Shown here in pieces: positions 54,499 through 63,994 of a stretch of 64,000 bases of DNA. The notes under the pieces are model-generated. The model was not told where the DNA came from. It searched no databases and worked only from the letters and a program-made list of their open reading frames with translations. Position 1 is the first letter of the stretch; each line of letters starts with the position of its first letter. Where the stretch lies: the NCBI RefSeq assembly GCF_030159895.1, contig NZ_BSNI01000002.1, positions 2,010,306-2,074,305 on the forward strand. Reading direction: 5' to 3'. Source of the stretch: Maritalea porphyrae (GTDB lineage: Bacteria; Pseudomonadota; Alphaproteobacteria; Rhizobiales; Devosiaceae). The position numbers and the translations under genes are program-made.

Positions 54499-54926
54499 AG
54501 GCGTTGTGCTTGATCCATAAAGGCATCAACAATTTCACGTTGTTTTTCAACGAAAAGCGGTTCGGCAATCGCTGCGATAAACCGATTGCGCATCTCAAAA
54601 TCTACTGAGAAGTCCACATGTGTGCCCGCTTCAGTCTCAGTGAAACGCCATTCGCTTTCCAAATAGGAAAATGGATCATCGTCCGAAACCGCCCGTACAC
54701 TCATGCGTTCACGATCAGCATGCACATTGCTCTCATAGGACTGATTGATCGGCCCAAATGAAATAAGCATACGCGCCAGACACTTACCTTCTTCCGGTAA
54801 GTTGGTGATCTGCATATCAGAGCAATTCGGCACAAACGATGGATAGCGCGCCAGATCACTCACCAGATCAAACATCTGTTCTGGCGAGTGTGGCACTTCG
54901 CGTTCAAAGGCAATTTTTGTCATCAA
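54480..54926 (-). CDS. COQ10/RatA-like START-domain protein
   Basis: 148 residues with the polyketide-cyclase/START fold of the COQ10-RatA group: the opening FEREVPHSPEQMFDLVSDLARYPSFVP (core DLVSDLARYPSFVP), the LLISFGPINQSYESNV region and FEMRNRFIAAIAEPLF. In mitochondria Coq10 handles ubiquinone; the RatA toxin name from E. coli is less informative here. It follows lipA by 12 bases and ends the pdh-lipA gene run. Overlaps the end of pncC on the other strand. Confidence 0.9.
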   Translation of the reverse strand: MMTKIAFEREVPHSPEQMFDLVSDLARYPSFVPNCSDMQITNLPEEGKCLARMLISFGPINQSYESNVHADRERMSVRAVSDDDPFSYLESEWRFTETEAGTHVDFSVDFEMRNRFIAAIAEPLFVEKQREIVDAFMDQAQRLYGKSR

Positions 54927-54938
54927 ATAATGGTCCGC

Positions 54939-55892
54939 TTAGCCCAACTTGGCTTCGCGTGCTTTGCGCAACTTTTCAAAATCATCACCAGCGTGGTGAG
55001 ATGAACGCGTAAGCGGGCTAGATGACACCATCAAGAAGCCTTTTGTGTAGGCAATGCGTTCGAACGCCTTGAATTCGTCAGGCGTGACGAACCGATCCAC
55101 CTTGTGGTGCTTCTTTGTGGGCTGCAAATATTGGCCGATGGTCAGAAAATCTACATTCGCTACCCGCAAATCGTCCATCAACTGCAAGACTTCGTTCCGC
55201 TCTTCGCCCAAACCAACCATGATTCCGGATTTGGTGAACATTGTTGGATCGATCTCTTTGACTTTTTGCAGGAGCCGGATCGAGTGGAAATAACGCGCAC
55301 CGGGCCGTACCGTAAGATAGTTTGATGGTACTGTCTCAAGATTGTGGTTGAACACGTCAGGTTTTGCCGCAACGACTTTTTCCAATGCACCATCTTTGCG
55401 CAAGAAATCAGGTGTGAGGATTTCAATCGTCGTGCTTGGCGAGACCTCGCGCACCGCTTGGATCACTTCAACAAAGTGTTGAGCGCCGCCGTCTGCTAGG
55501 TCGTCGCGATCAACCGATGTAATCACAACGTGCTTTAGACCCAGCGTTTTGACCGTGTTGGCCACATTCATCGGCTCTTTGGGGTCAAGCGCCGTTGGCA
55601 AGCCTGTGCGTACGTTACAGAACGCACAAGCGCGGGTACAAATCTCGCCCATAATCATCATAGTGGCGTGCTTTTTGTCCCAGCATTCGCCGATATTGGG
55701 ACAACCAGCCTCTTCACACACGGTGACGATATCGTTGTCTTTTACGATCTTGCGTGTTTCGCCATAACCCTTGGAACCCGGTGCCTTAACGCGGATCCAG
55801 CTTGGCTTACGCAACACCTCTGTGTCCGGACGGTTCGCCTTTTCAGGGTGCCGAGGACGCGCTTTATTCGTATTATCAACCAAAGTCACCAC
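54939..55892 (-). CDS. lipA: Lipoyl synthase
   Basis: 317 residues from a GTG with an AAAGGAG site. Radical SAM enzyme inserting two sulfurs into octanoyl-lipoyl domains. Both clusters are visible: the auxiliary one as [13 protein letters not shown] and the SAM-binding one as [10 protein letters not shown], plus the C-terminal [13 protein letters not shown] with its conserved Ser. It lies next to the pyruvate dehydrogenase genes, whose E2 and E1-beta carry the lipoyl domains it modifies. Confidence 0.97.
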   Translation of the reverse strand: MVTLVDNTNKARPRHPEKANRPDTEVLRKPSWIRVKAPGSKGYGETRKIVKDNDIVTVCEEAGCPNIGECWDKKHATMMIMGEICTRACAFCNVRTGLPTALDPKEPMNVANTVKTLGLKHVVITSVDRDDLADGGAQHFVEVIQAVREVSPSTTIEILTPDFLRKDGALEKVVAAKPDVFNHNLETVPSNYLTVRPGARYFHSIRLLQKVKEIDPTMFTKSGIMVGLGEERNEVLQLMDDLRVANVDFLTIGQYLQPTKKHHKVDRFVTPDEFKAFERIAYTKGFLMVSSSPLTRSSHHAGDDFEKLRKAREAKLG

Positions 55893-55919
55893 GATGGGAT
55901 GCTCCTTTGTGTCAGATCA

Positions 55920-55957
55920 ATAGGTCGCTGTCGCAAACGACAGCAATTTTGACCTAT
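55920..55957 (-). other. Strong hairpin between lpd and lipA
   Basis: Two nested exact stems: ATAGGTC/GACCTAT outside (55920-55926, 55951-55957) and GCTGTCG/CGACAGC inside (55927-55933, 55938-55944) with a CAAA loop (TTTG on the transcribed strand) and one 6-base bulge, 14 pairs in all. It begins at the lpd stop codon and ends about 28 bases before the lipA start. There is no T-run, so processing, stabilisation or attenuation between the two genes is more likely than termination. Confidence 0.65.
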
Positions 55958-57393
55958 ATATTGAGTGCTTGATCGTATGCGTCAAGGACACTCTCTTTCA
56001 TCATTTCGGACAATGTGGGGTGTGGGAAGATTGTGTGCATCAATTCTTCCTCGGTCGTTTCCAAATTCATGGCCACAACAAAGCCCTGAATAAGCTCTGT
56101 CACTTCAGCGCCAACCATGTGTGCTCCAAGCAATTCGCCGGTCTTTTTGTCAAAGATTGTTTTAACTAGACCTTCAGGCTCGCCCAATGCAATTGCCTTG
56201 CCATTGCCCATAAACGGGAACCGACCGACACGGATCTCACGGCCTGCTTCTTTTGCCGCTTTTTCCGTCAGGCCAACGCTTGCGACTTGCGGCTCACAAT
56301 AAGTACAACCTGGAATCTGGTTCTTGTTCATCGGATGGACATCTTTGCCCGCAATCTTTTCGATGCACAAAACGCCTTCATGCTCGGCCTTGTGCGCCAA
56401 CATCGGCGCACCAGCAACGTCACCAATGGCGTAAATTCCAGAAACATTGGTTTTGCAGAAACCGTCAATTGCAATGAAACCGCGCTCAGTTTTCACACCG
56501 ACTTTTTCCAAACCAATATTTTCAATATTTGCTTGAACACCCACGGCAGAAATCAGTTTGTCAGCCTCAATGACTTGGCTTTGGCCATCCTTCAATTCGA
56601 TGTGCGCTTTCACGCCAGCAGATGAATTCTCAACTTTCGCCACTTTGGCTTCAGTCAGGATTTTGATGCCGCGCTTTTCAAGTCGCTTGCGTGCATGAGC
56701 AGAAATTTCTTCGTCTTCCACCGGCATGATTTGGCTCATCAATTCGACAACGGTCACATCCGCGCCCATGGACGCATAGAACGATGCGAATTCGATACCG
56801 ATTGCGCCTGATCCCATAACTACTAAGGACTTTGGCATTTCTTGCGGCACAAGCGCTTCAAAATATGTCCAGATGTTTTTACCGTCGGGCTCAATGCCAG
56901 GCAAAATCCGTGGCCGCGCACCTGTGGCAATAATGATATGCTTGGCTTTGTACGTGCCGTGTGGCAACACGCCTTTTGGCGCGGGCACAGACGGCTCCAT
57001 AACAGGCTTGGAGCTCTCGCCTACTTTGACTTCGCCAGGTTTGGTGATTTCCGCTTCACCCCAAATCACGTCAATCTTGTTCTTTTTCATCAAGAACCCA
57101 ACGCCATTATTCATTTGCTTGGCGATTTGGCGTGAGCGTTTCACAACGTCAGAAATCTCAAACGTGAATTCACCGGCCTCGAGACCAAAATTCTTTGCGT
57201 GCCCCATATGGCTGTAAATCTCAGCGCTACGCAAAAGCGCCTTGGTTGGAATACAGCCCCAGTTGGAGCAAATACCAGCAAGATGCTCGCGCTCAACCAC
57301 AGCGACCTTCATGCCCAATTGCGCGCCGCGAATTGCCGCGACATAACCACCGGGTCCGCCGCCGATAATGATCACATCATACTGATTTGCCAT
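55954..57393 (-). CDS. lpdA: Dihydrolipoamide dehydrogenase (E3)
   Basis: 479 residues. FAD motif IIGGGPGGYVAAIRGAQLG, redox disulfide in CSNWGCIPTKALL (cysteines 5 apart), NAD motif VVMGSGAIGIEFASFY and the C-terminal dimer-interface HPTLSE with catalytic His (HTIFPHPTLSEMM, core HPTLSE). It reoxidises the lipoyl arm of the pyruvate dehydrogenase complex. There is no N-terminal lipoyl domain. The SGNH hydrolase gene lies 32 bases upstream. Confidence 0.96.
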   Translation of the reverse strand: MANQYDVIIIGGGPGGYVAAIRGAQLGMKVAVVEREHLAGICSNWGCIPTKALLRSAEIYSHMGHAKNFGLEAGEFTFEISDVVKRSRQIAKQMNNGVGFLMKKNKIDVIWGEAEITKPGEVKVGESSKPVMEPSVPAPKGVLPHGTYKAKHIIIATGARPRILPGIEPDGKNIWTYFEALVPQEMPKSLVVMGSGAIGIEFASFYASMGADVTVVELMSQIMPVEDEEISAHARKRLEKRGIKILTEAKVAKVENSSAGVKAHIELKDGQSQVIEADKLISAVGVQANIENIGLEKVGVKTERGFIAIDGFCKTNVSGIYAIGDVAGAPMLAHKAEHEGVLCIEKIAGKDVHPMNKNQIPGCTYCEPQVASVGLTEKAAKEAGREIRVGRFPFMGNGKAIALGEPEGLVKTIFDKKTGELLGAHMVGAEVTELIQGFVVAMNLETTEEELMHTIFPHPTLSEMMKESVLDAYDQALNI

Positions 57394-57425
57394 ATTCTTT
57401 TCCTTGGGTTTCTAGCCGCTAGTAC

Positions 57426-58067
57426 TTAGTTCAGCGACAATAGTTCTTTTACGACTGGCGCAAGCGCCAATCCTATTTTTCTTGTGTTCGCAGCGTCCAA
57501 ATGTACGCCATCCGTTGGGTCGAGTTGCACAATTGGCGCAACATCAAAAAAGTTGACATTTTCGCGCTCACAAATTTGACGATATTTGGCCGCATACGCC
57601 GTCGAAAGCTCTGCGGCGCCAGCCATCACATCGTTGAACAGCGCATCCGCACCCGCCTCAACCAACGGCGGCGACAGAACCAGAATGTCCGGTATCGGAT
57701 GGCCCGGTTTGTACGCAAACGTCTTCACGATAGTGATCAGCCTTGTAATACCCATGGCCGAACCAGCAGCATTGCCACAAATGTGGGTGCGCATATCGTT
57801 GGTACCCAAAAATATAATCACCAAATCTAATGGCTCATGTGTTGCCAACAAGCTTGGCAATGCCTTTGCCCCATTACGTTCTGTGGCAATTGAATAATCA
57901 TCAAAGACTGTCGTACGGCCATTTAAGCCCTCAGCAAAAACACGTGCTTGCCCTGCCAATTGTGCCTCAAGCACATTCGGCCAGCGATCCTCAAACGCGT
58001 GGCGACCGCCAGATTTAGCATCCGCTCCCCACGTCAATGAATCACCAAAGGCAAGCACGTTTTTCAT
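57426..58067 (-). CDS. SGNH/GDSL hydrolase (arylesterase-like)
   Basis: 213 residues from the ATG at 58067 (MKNVLAFGDSLTWG); the upstream extension to 58112 is not family-like. Block I FGDSLTWG with catalytic Ser, block III LGTNDM and block V DGVHLDAA with the Asp-x-x-His pair are intact. No signal peptide, so cytosolic. A member of this family sits between pdhC and lpd in many Rhizobiales; its substrate is unknown but may be a thioester or aryl ester. Confidence 0.88.
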   Translation of the reverse strand: MKNVLAFGDSLTWGADAKSGGRHAFEDRWPNVLEAQLAGQARVFAEGLNGRTTVFDDYSIATERNGAKALPSLLATHEPLDLVIIFLGTNDMRTHICGNAAGSAMGITRLITIVKTFAYKPGHPIPDILVLSPPLVEAGADALFNDVMAGAAELSTAYAAKYRQICERENVNFFDVAPIVQLDPTDGVHLDAANTRKIGLALAPVVKELLSLN

Positions 58068-58068
58068 T

Positions 58069-58602
58069 CTACTTGCCCAAACTGTCGTGCAGTTTTTGAA
58101 GTTTGCGATCAATCGACTTCACGACTTTCGGAACTTTACCTCCAGCACGCAAATTGAAGACATTGCCTTTTGCGCGCTCATACATGCTTTTGCCGTAAAC
58201 CTTGATAATTGGACAAGGTAGGTATTTCTTACTTTTGCCCGAAAAATCGAAGCAAACCAGGTTACCAGCTTTAGACGCCTTATCGAGTGGAGCACCAACA
58301 CCCCATGCGCCAACGGCTACTTTTTCTGCCTTGCCTTCCCAAACAAGGATTCGCCCGTTAGGCGCAAAGTAGGCCACTACAGTGCCTCGGAACGGGAACA
58401 CATCTTTTAGCGCATTAGCTTTAACTTTCGGGCGTTTTAGAGTGAAGGTGTAGCCGGCAAATTCTTTGCGAGCGGCACTCTCACTCATAAAACCAATATC
58501 TCGCGCCTGGCGAATTGATATTTTTTCCGCATTAATATCTTTTGCGTGCGCACTGACAATCGTCAGCGCCAGCACGCTTAAAAACAAAAATATTCTTTTC
58601 AT
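58069..58602 (-). CDS. Exported basic protein of unknown family inside the pdh operon
   Basis: 177 residues from the ATG at 58602 (MKRIFLFLSVLAL), with a clear Sec signal peptide cleaved near SAHA. The mature part is Lys-rich, mainly beta in the middle (VVAYFAPNGRILVWEGKAEKV) with two Cys (in LVCFDFSG and LPCPII) that could form a disulfide, and a basic helical C-terminus. I do not recognise a family. It lies between pdhC (31 bases) and the SGNH hydrolase (1 base), an odd place for a periplasmic protein. Confidence 0.75.
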   Translation of the reverse strand: MKRIFLFLSVLALTIVSAHAKDINAEKISIRQARDIGFMSESAARKEFAGYTFTLKRPKVKANALKDVFPFRGTVVAYFAPNGRILVWEGKAEKVAVGAWGVGAPLDKASKAGNLVCFDFSGKSKKYLPCPIIKVYGKSMYERAKGNVFNLRAGGKVPKVVKSIDRKLQKLHDSLGK

Positions 58603-58633
58603 AGTATTTTCAGAACCATCCAATTTTACCAAC

Positions 58634-59980
58634 TTACGCCAGCATCATCACCGGCGTTTCAATGAGTTGTTTGAACACACCGAGTGCTTGAGCACCCAGC
58701 ACGCCATCCACAACACGGTGATCGCATGACATTGTAACTGTCATGAAATTGCCAACAGCGATTTCACCGTTTTCCACAACAACACGTTCTTCACCAGCAC
58801 CAACGGCCAAAATTGAACCGTGTGGTGGATTGATGACTGCTTGGAAATTGGTCACGCCGAACATGCCAAGATTGGATACGGAGCTGCTGCCGCCCTGATA
58901 TTCATGCGGCGCGAGCTTTTTCGATTTAGCGCGTTTGGCCAAATCTTTTACTTCAGCAGAAATTTCACGAAGCGATTTTTGCTCTGCCTTTTTCACAACT
59001 GGCGTAAACAAACCACCTGGAACAGAAACCGCCACCGCAATATCAGAATGGTGATGCTTTAGCGTATGCTCACCTGCCCAAGATGCATTCGCATCTGGCA
59101 CTTCTTGCAAAGCCATTGCCCAAGCTTTCATGATGAAATCATTCACCGAAAGCTTGAACTCAGGACGACCATTTTCGTCTTTCTTCGCAGTTGCGTTGAT
59201 CCGAGCACGTGCCTCGAGCAAATCGTCCAACCGGACATCCATGCTGATATAGAAGTGCGGAACAGTTTGTTTGGCTTCGGTCAAGCGTGCAGCAATTACT
59301 TTGCGCATGCCGTCATTGGCCACCAAATCGTATGTGCCTTCTTCATAAAGGCCAATCACATCTTTATCGGCCATGCCGGATGAAAGCGATGGTGCTGCAG
59401 AAGCGGTTGCCGCAGGTGCAGCTTGTGGAACGCCCTCACGCAGAGCCTTTTCGATGTCTCGCTTGACAACGCGACCTTTCGGACCAGTACCTGAAAGCAG
59501 TGTCACATCAATGCTGGCTTCCTTGGCCAAACGACGCGCCAATGGTGAAGCAAATGTGCGCTCACCATTCGCCTTTGACGCAGCAGCCGCAGTTGGCAAT
59601 GCTGGTGCGGCAGAAGGCCCAGGCTCAGTTTTTGGCGCAGGCGCCTCTGCCTTCGGCTCTTCCTTTGCAGGCGCTGCAGCCGCGGCCGGTGCAGCGGCAG
59701 GTGCCGCAGCAACGTCACTAATATCCGATGCGCTTTCGCCATCTTCAAGCAAAACCGCAATCACAGTGTTCACTTTGACGTTTTGCGCGCCCTCTTCCAC
59801 CAAGATTTTGCCAACAACACCTTCGTCGATGCTCTCAACTTCCATCGTGGCTTTATCGGTTTCGATTTCCGCGATGACGTCACCGGCGGAAACTGTGTCG
59901 CCTTCTTTAACGTTCCACTTTGCAAGATTGCCCTCTTCCATTGTCGGAGACAGGGCTGGCATTGTAATATTGATCGTCAT
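58634..59980 (-). CDS. pdhC: Pyruvate dehydrogenase E2, dihydrolipoyl acetyltransferase
   Basis: 448 residues: one lipoyl domain (1-78) with the lipoylated Lys43 in ETDKATME, an Ala/Pro-rich flexible linker (about 85-135), a peripheral-subunit-binding domain ([13 protein letters not shown], about 143-178) and the catalytic core ending in [15 protein letters not shown], with the catalytic His and Asp. It forms the core of the complex and transfers acetyl to CoA. The lipoyl domain is nearly identical to that of PdhB next door. Confidence 0.96.
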   Translation of the reverse strand: MTINITMPALSPTMEEGNLAKWNVKEGDTVSAGDVIAEIETDKATMEVESIDEGVVGKILVEEGAQNVKVNTVIAVLLEDGESASDISDVAAAPAAAPAAAAAPAKEEPKAEAPAPKTEPGPSAAPALPTAAAASKANGERTFASPLARRLAKEASIDVTLLSGTGPKGRVVKRDIEKALREGVPQAAPAATASAAPSLSSGMADKDVIGLYEEGTYDLVANDGMRKVIAARLTEAKQTVPHFYISMDVRLDDLLEARARINATAKKDENGRPEFKLSVNDFIMKAWAMALQEVPDANASWAGEHTLKHHHSDIAVAVSVPGGLFTPVVKKAEQKSLREISAEVKDLAKRAKSKKLAPHEYQGGSSSVSNLGMFGVTNFQAVINPPHGSILAVGAGEERVVVENGEIAVGNFMTVTMSCDHRVVDGVLGAQALGVFKQLIETPVMMLA

Positions 59981-60009
59981 GTTCGATCCTCTCTTCCCTG
60001 AATCTCCGA

Positions 60010-61410
60010 CTAGCGGTAAGTAACTGAATTTACCGCTTGGATGACTTCGTCAACATTCGGCAGTGCTAGTTTTTCTAGGTTTGCAGCATATGGCATCGGC
60101 ACATCTTTGCCGGTAATACGCGTCACTGGCGCATCCAAATAATCAAATGCCTCATCCATCAAACGTGCAGAAATCTCAGAACCGATGGAACCTTGCGGCC
60201 AACCTTCTTCAACAGTCACGCAACGGCCGGTTTTCTTAACAGATTCAACAACAGTAGGCATGTCCAACGGACGTAGAGTACGCAGATCGATCAGTTCAAC
60301 ATCTACTCCTGCAGCGACAAGCTTTTCAGTTGCTTCTGTTGCATATCGCATGCCCATAGAGTGAGAAACGACCGTGACGTCAGAACCTTGACGAACAACT
60401 TTGGCTTTACCCAAAGGCACTGTCCAATCGTCAAGTTTTGGAACGTCAAACGATGTGCCGTAAAGCAATTCATTCTCCAAGAAGACGACCGGGTTCGGGC
60501 TGCGGATTGCAGATTTTAGCAAGCCTTTTGCGTCCGCCGCTGAATATGGTGAAACCACAATCAGGCCCGGCACATGTGCGTACCATGCTGAGAAATCTTG
60601 GCTGTGTTGCGCGCCAACGCGAGATGCTGGACCATTCGGGCCACGGAACACGATTGGCGATGTCACTTGGCCGCCAGACATGTAGTGCGTCTTCGCAGCA
60701 GAGTTGATGATTTGGTCAATCGCCTGCATAGCAAAGTTAAATGTCATGAATTCAATGATTGGCTTCAAACCAGCAAAGGCAGCACCAACTCCTAAACCTG
60801 CAAAGCCATGCTCGGTAATCGGTGTATCAATGACCCTCTTGTCGCCAAATTCCTGCAACAAACCTTGTGTGACTTTGTAAGCACCCTGATATTCGGCAAC
60901 TTCTTCGCCCATCACAAACACGTCGCCGTCAGCACGCATTTCTTCAGCCATCGCGTCACGCAATGCTTCGCGAACAGTTGTCGACACCATTTCAGTGCCT
61001 TCAGGAATTTCGCTGTCCGCTTGCGCTTCAAACACAGGTGCAGCCGGCACCGGTGCGGCAGCTGGCTGTTCAGCTGGAGCTTCCGTTGCAGGAACGGTGT
61101 CCTGTGCAGTGGCGGTTTCTTCGGATGCAGCGGGAGCTGATGACGCTTGAATATTGTCAGCGCTTTCACCCTCTTCAATAAGAGCAGCAATCGGCGTGTT
61201 CACTTTGACGTTTTGCGCGCCTTCTTCGACAAAAATTTTGCCGATAATGCCTTCATCAACCGCTTCAACTTCCATAGTTGCTTTGTCGGTTTCAATTTCA
61301 GCAATCACATCACCTGCGGTAACGCTATCGCCTTCTTTTACGAGCCACTTGGCAAGGTTGCCTTCTTCCATCGTTGGTGACAGAGCAGGCATCAAAATTT
61401 CTACTGGCAT
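60010..61410 (-). CDS. pdhB: Pyruvate dehydrogenase E1 beta subunit with N-terminal lipoyl domain
   Basis: 466 residues. Residues 1-78 are a lipoyl domain (Lys43 in ETDKATME), followed by an acidic Ala/Pro-rich linker and the transketolase-like E1-beta body from about 140 ([45 protein letters not shown]). An E1-beta that carries its own lipoyl domain is typical of alphaproteobacteria. Encoded between pdhA (24 bases) and pdhC (29 bases). Confidence 0.96.
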   Translation of the reverse strand: MPVEILMPALSPTMEEGNLAKWLVKEGDSVTAGDVIAEIETDKATMEVEAVDEGIIGKIFVEEGAQNVKVNTPIAALIEEGESADNIQASSAPAASEETATAQDTVPATEAPAEQPAAAPVPAAPVFEAQADSEIPEGTEMVSTTVREALRDAMAEEMRADGDVFVMGEEVAEYQGAYKVTQGLLQEFGDKRVIDTPITEHGFAGLGVGAAFAGLKPIIEFMTFNFAMQAIDQIINSAAKTHYMSGGQVTSPIVFRGPNGPASRVGAQHSQDFSAWYAHVPGLIVVSPYSAADAKGLLKSAIRSPNPVVFLENELLYGTSFDVPKLDDWTVPLGKAKVVRQGSDVTVVSHSMGMRYATEATEKLVAAGVDVELIDLRTLRPLDMPTVVESVKKTGRCVTVEEGWPQGSIGSEISARLMDEAFDYLDAPVTRITGKDVPMPYAANLEKLALPNVDEVIQAVNSVTYR

Positions 61411-61434
61411 ATTATTTCTCCTGGTCCGTCAGCT

Positions 61435-62445
61435 CTAAACTGTAATCTCTGTGTAAAGCTCAGACACATCTGGCTCTGGATCGTTTGTGGCAAAGTCAGC
61501 CGCTTCTGAAACAATCGCGCGGATGTCTTTATCAATGGCTTTCAACTCGTCTTCCGTTGCCCAGCCCTTGTCCAAAATCCGTGTTTTAACTTGCTCGATC
61601 GGGTCACGCTCTGTGCGCATCGACTGAACTTCGTCCTTTGAACGATATTTTGCTGGATCAGACATCGAGTGTCCGCGATAGCGATAAGTCTGCATTTCAA
61701 GGATGTATGGGCCCTTGCCTTCACGCGCATGTTTGATCGCCCGCTCAGACGCTTCGCGCACCATGCGCACATCCATGCCATCCACTTGCTCGCCCGGAAT
61801 GCCGAATGAAGCGCCGCGCTGCGACAAATCAGTGGTCGAAGCCGCACGCTCTAGGCTTGTTCCCATCGCGTATTTGTTGTTTTCGATGATGTAGATAACC
61901 GGCAAGCTCCAAAGCTTTGCCATGTTGAAGCTCTCATACACCTGGCCCTGGTTCGAAGCACCGTCACCAAAGTACGTCAAGCTTACATTGTCTTCACCGC
62001 GATATTTTGCAGCAAACGCAAGGCCTGTACCAAGGCTAACCTGCGCGCCAACAATTCCGTTACCGCCATAAAAGCGTTCTTCGTTGGAGAACATGTGCAT
62101 GGAGCCGCCCTTGCCTTTGGACAAACCACCTGCACGTCCGGTCAATTCAGCCATTACCGCTTTCGGATCTAGCCCAACAATCAGCATGTGACCGTGATCA
62201 CGATAACCAGTTATCGAAGCGTCGCCCTTTTTGGAGGCCATATGCACCCCAGTAACAACTGCCTCTTGTCCGATGTAGAGGTGGCAGAAGCCGCCAATGA
62301 GACCCATACCGTACATCTGGCCCGCTTTTTCTTCAAAACGGCGGATCAAAAGCATTTCACGATAGGCGTAAAGATCTTCGTCTTTCGTGAACTCAGGCGC
62401 ATTCGATTTCGTCGAAACCGCCTTGTTATCGGACTTTTTTGACAT
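61435..62445 (-). CDS. pdhA: Pyruvate dehydrogenase E1 alpha subunit
   Basis: 336 residues from the ATG at 62445 (MSKKSDNKAV), which has a TTGGAGAAG site; a longer frame to 62589 is rejected. Thiamine-diphosphate motif GDGASNQGQVYESFN through ENNKYAMG, the GSMHMF loop and the YRYRGHSMSDP phosphorylation-loop equivalent are present. It decarboxylates pyruvate with PdhB. First gene of the pdh operon; the 205-base upstream region holds only a small hairpin at 62474-62489 that I can point to. Confidence 0.96.
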   Translation of the reverse strand: MSKKSDNKAVSTKSNAPEFTKDEDLYAYREMLLIRRFEEKAGQMYGMGLIGGFCHLYIGQEAVVTGVHMASKKGDASITGYRDHGHMLIVGLDPKAVMAELTGRAGGLSKGKGGSMHMFSNEERFYGGNGIVGAQVSLGTGLAFAAKYRGEDNVSLTYFGDGASNQGQVYESFNMAKLWSLPVIYIIENNKYAMGTSLERAASTTDLSQRGASFGIPGEQVDGMDVRMVREASERAIKHAREGKGPYILEMQTYRYRGHSMSDPAKYRSKDEVQSMRTERDPIEQVKTRILDKGWATEDELKAIDKDIRAIVSEAADFATNDPEPDVSELYTEITV

Positions 62446-62473
62446 TCGCTTCTCCAACTTTAAGCCTGGCCGA

Positions 62474-62489
62474 ATCCCAAAACTGGGAT
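62474..62489 (-). other. Small hairpin in the pdhA leader
   Basis: ATCCCA-N4-TGGGAT, an exact 6-bp inverted repeat about 28 bases before the pdhA ATG. Could be an operator half or a leader hairpin; no known PdhR-type site is recognised. Confidence 0.3.
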
Positions 62490-62650
62490 CGCGCGGCTTT
62501 TCCGCATACAAGTTTGGCGCATCATAGCGCCGGATGAGTTGATTTAGAAATCTCGATTTACTTGAAACTAAACTGGTAAAATACTGCAATTAAACAGTTT
62601 TACGCCGATAACCTGATCTAGGTTAAACGATACAATTAACTGAATTTACG

Positions 62651-62968
62651 TTACTTGTTATGTGTAGGGACTATTGTGTCGCTTGGGTTGCCCCATCCTA
62701 GCAGATGGCGCGCACGCTCTGTCAACAGATCAGGGTCGAGCCGATCGGCAGCCAACAAGGAATTCCGATTTTGCGCCACTTCGATGCGTCTAGCAAGCGC
62801 ATCGCGCTGGTCCTGCAACTCAATAACCTGCTGAGAAAACCTTGCCTGCGAGGCGATGCCAAATTTACCCTCGATCAAATGGTAGCCAAGATACCCCTGA
62901 AACGCGATCAAAACAGCGGCTATGGCCAACTTATTGCGCAGTTTCGGGCGTTTAAGACGTGTGGGCAT
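62651..62968 (-). CDS. ftsB: FtsB/DivIC-like cell division protein
   Basis: 105 residues: short basic cytosolic N-terminus (PTRLKRPKLRNK), one membrane span (about 13-34), then a coiled coil (QVIELQDQRDALARRIEVAQNR region) and a terminal DLLTERARHLLGWGNPSD segment typical of the septum formation initiator family. It links FtsQ and FtsL at the divisome. Its position just upstream of pdhA is the usual Rhizobiales arrangement, where eno normally precedes it. Confidence 0.88.
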   Translation of the reverse strand: MPTRLKRPKLRNKLAIAAVLIAFQGYLGYHLIEGKFGIASQARFSQQVIELQDQRDALARRIEVAQNRNSLLAADRLDPDLLTERARHLLGWGNPSDTIVPTHNK

Positions 62969-63048
62969 AAAATGTCCGGTACATAGTTTGAATTTTACCC
63001 AATATGCACGAAAGCTATTAATGCTGAGTTGCCATCATTTATTTAGTT

Positions 63049-63942
63049 TCAAAAGTGTCCATTCCAATACTCTGATCCTTGTTCCCTGCTCGACAACGGA
63101 CCAATGACTGTTTTGCTGCTGAGCAACTCAAGGCAGCTGCCATACTCCCCCATTAGGTTGGAAAATTCATCAAATTCAGCTTCATGAATCAAGAACGCAT
63201 GTGCACTTTGATCATGACCCAAGAAAGCATAGCAAAGGCCCGAGTTTTGCCGACGAAGCAACTCACCAAAACGATAATACATATCGGTGTGCAACCACTT
63301 TCCATAGTTCTTTTCGGTCTCGTATTCCCATTCAAATTGCTCCTGTCCAATTTGAAATGTCACCACACAAGCTTCGTAATAGTCGTCTTCTTGGTCGTCA
63401 CCAACCGGCACATGTACAACTTGCAAACCTTCAATTGGCAAAGCACCGCCCGAAATACTGATTAAGTCCTCCAGGACTTCTTTGTAATTTTCAGCTGTCT
63501 CTTCAAGTTTAAGTGGAATTTCACACATGCCTGGCAGCGCCGCGCGAACATTGGCACTCGTCATCTCCGACGAGGCGCTTGCGAGTCCTACAACATACTC
63601 GTCAATTCCCAAAACCAGAGACAAAAAATCATCATCCCAATCTTCGAAAGCCTCTGATGAAATCTTGATCCAGTCGTAATCTGCTGAAACCATGTTATGT
63701 TTCATCATGAAATCGAGCATTTTTGTGAGCTCAAATTCAGGGATGCCGCTATCGTGAGCCAAACCATCATCAGCCACGAAAGACAATTCTTCCTCCCTGC
63801 CAAACATGAATTCATTCAAAGAATAGCCATTTGTAAATGCGAAATAGGAGTATCCGAAGAACTTAATTACCACCATCAGGATGGCAAACCCAAAAATGGC
63901 GAAAAACGCATAATCCTCAACAAAACTTTCCATCATTCTCAC
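63049..63942 (-). CDS. Membrane-anchored orphan protein
   Basis: 297 residues (an ATG three codons in, MESFVED, is an alternative start). One N-terminal membrane span (about 11-33), then an acidic soluble domain with many aromatic residues, including an YDWIKISSEAFEDWDDDF patch (part: EAFEDWDDDF) and two Cys-containing segments. I recognise no family or catalytic motif. It lies between ftsB and a terminator, so it seems to be its own short unit inserted at the ftsB-pdh locus. Confidence 0.7.
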   Translation of the reverse strand: MRMMESFVEDYAFFAIFGFAILMVVIKFFGYSYFAFTNGYSLNEFMFGREEELSFVADDGLAHDSGIPEFELTKMLDFMMKHNMVSADYDWIKISSEAFEDWDDDFLSLVLGIDEYVVGLASASSEMTSANVRAALPGMCEIPLKLEETAENYKEVLEDLISISGGALPIEGLQVVHVPVGDDQEDDYYEACVVTFQIGQEQFEWEYETEKNYGKWLHTDMYYRFGELLRRQNSGLCYAFLGHDQSAHAFLIHEAEFDEFSNLMGEYGSCLELLSSKTVIGPLSSREQGSEYWNGHF

Positions 63943-63962
63943 TTCAAAAAATTGCTTAAAAC

Positions 63963-63994
63963 AAAAAGACGCCGCCCCAGCTAAGGGCGACGTC
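63963..63994 (-). terminator. Intrinsic terminator for a minus-strand gene beyond the right edge
   Basis: On the minus strand a 10-bp stem GACGTCGCCC/GGGCGGCGTC (one G-T pair) with a 7-base loop is followed by TTTTTGTTTT. It would end transcription arriving from beyond position 64000 and separates that gene (eno is the usual neighbour in this order) from the orphan gene. Confidence 0.8.

Noticed and set aside
54480-54926. Calling the START-domain protein a RatA toxin
   Set aside because: No antitoxin partner is nearby; the setting beside lipA and pdh genes matches the COQ10-like housekeeping group.
59373-60023. Long plus-strand Ala/Ser-rich open frame opposite pdhC
   Set aside because: It mirrors the Ala-rich linker and lipoyl domain of pdhC in the opposite strand and shows no family features; pdhC is certain.
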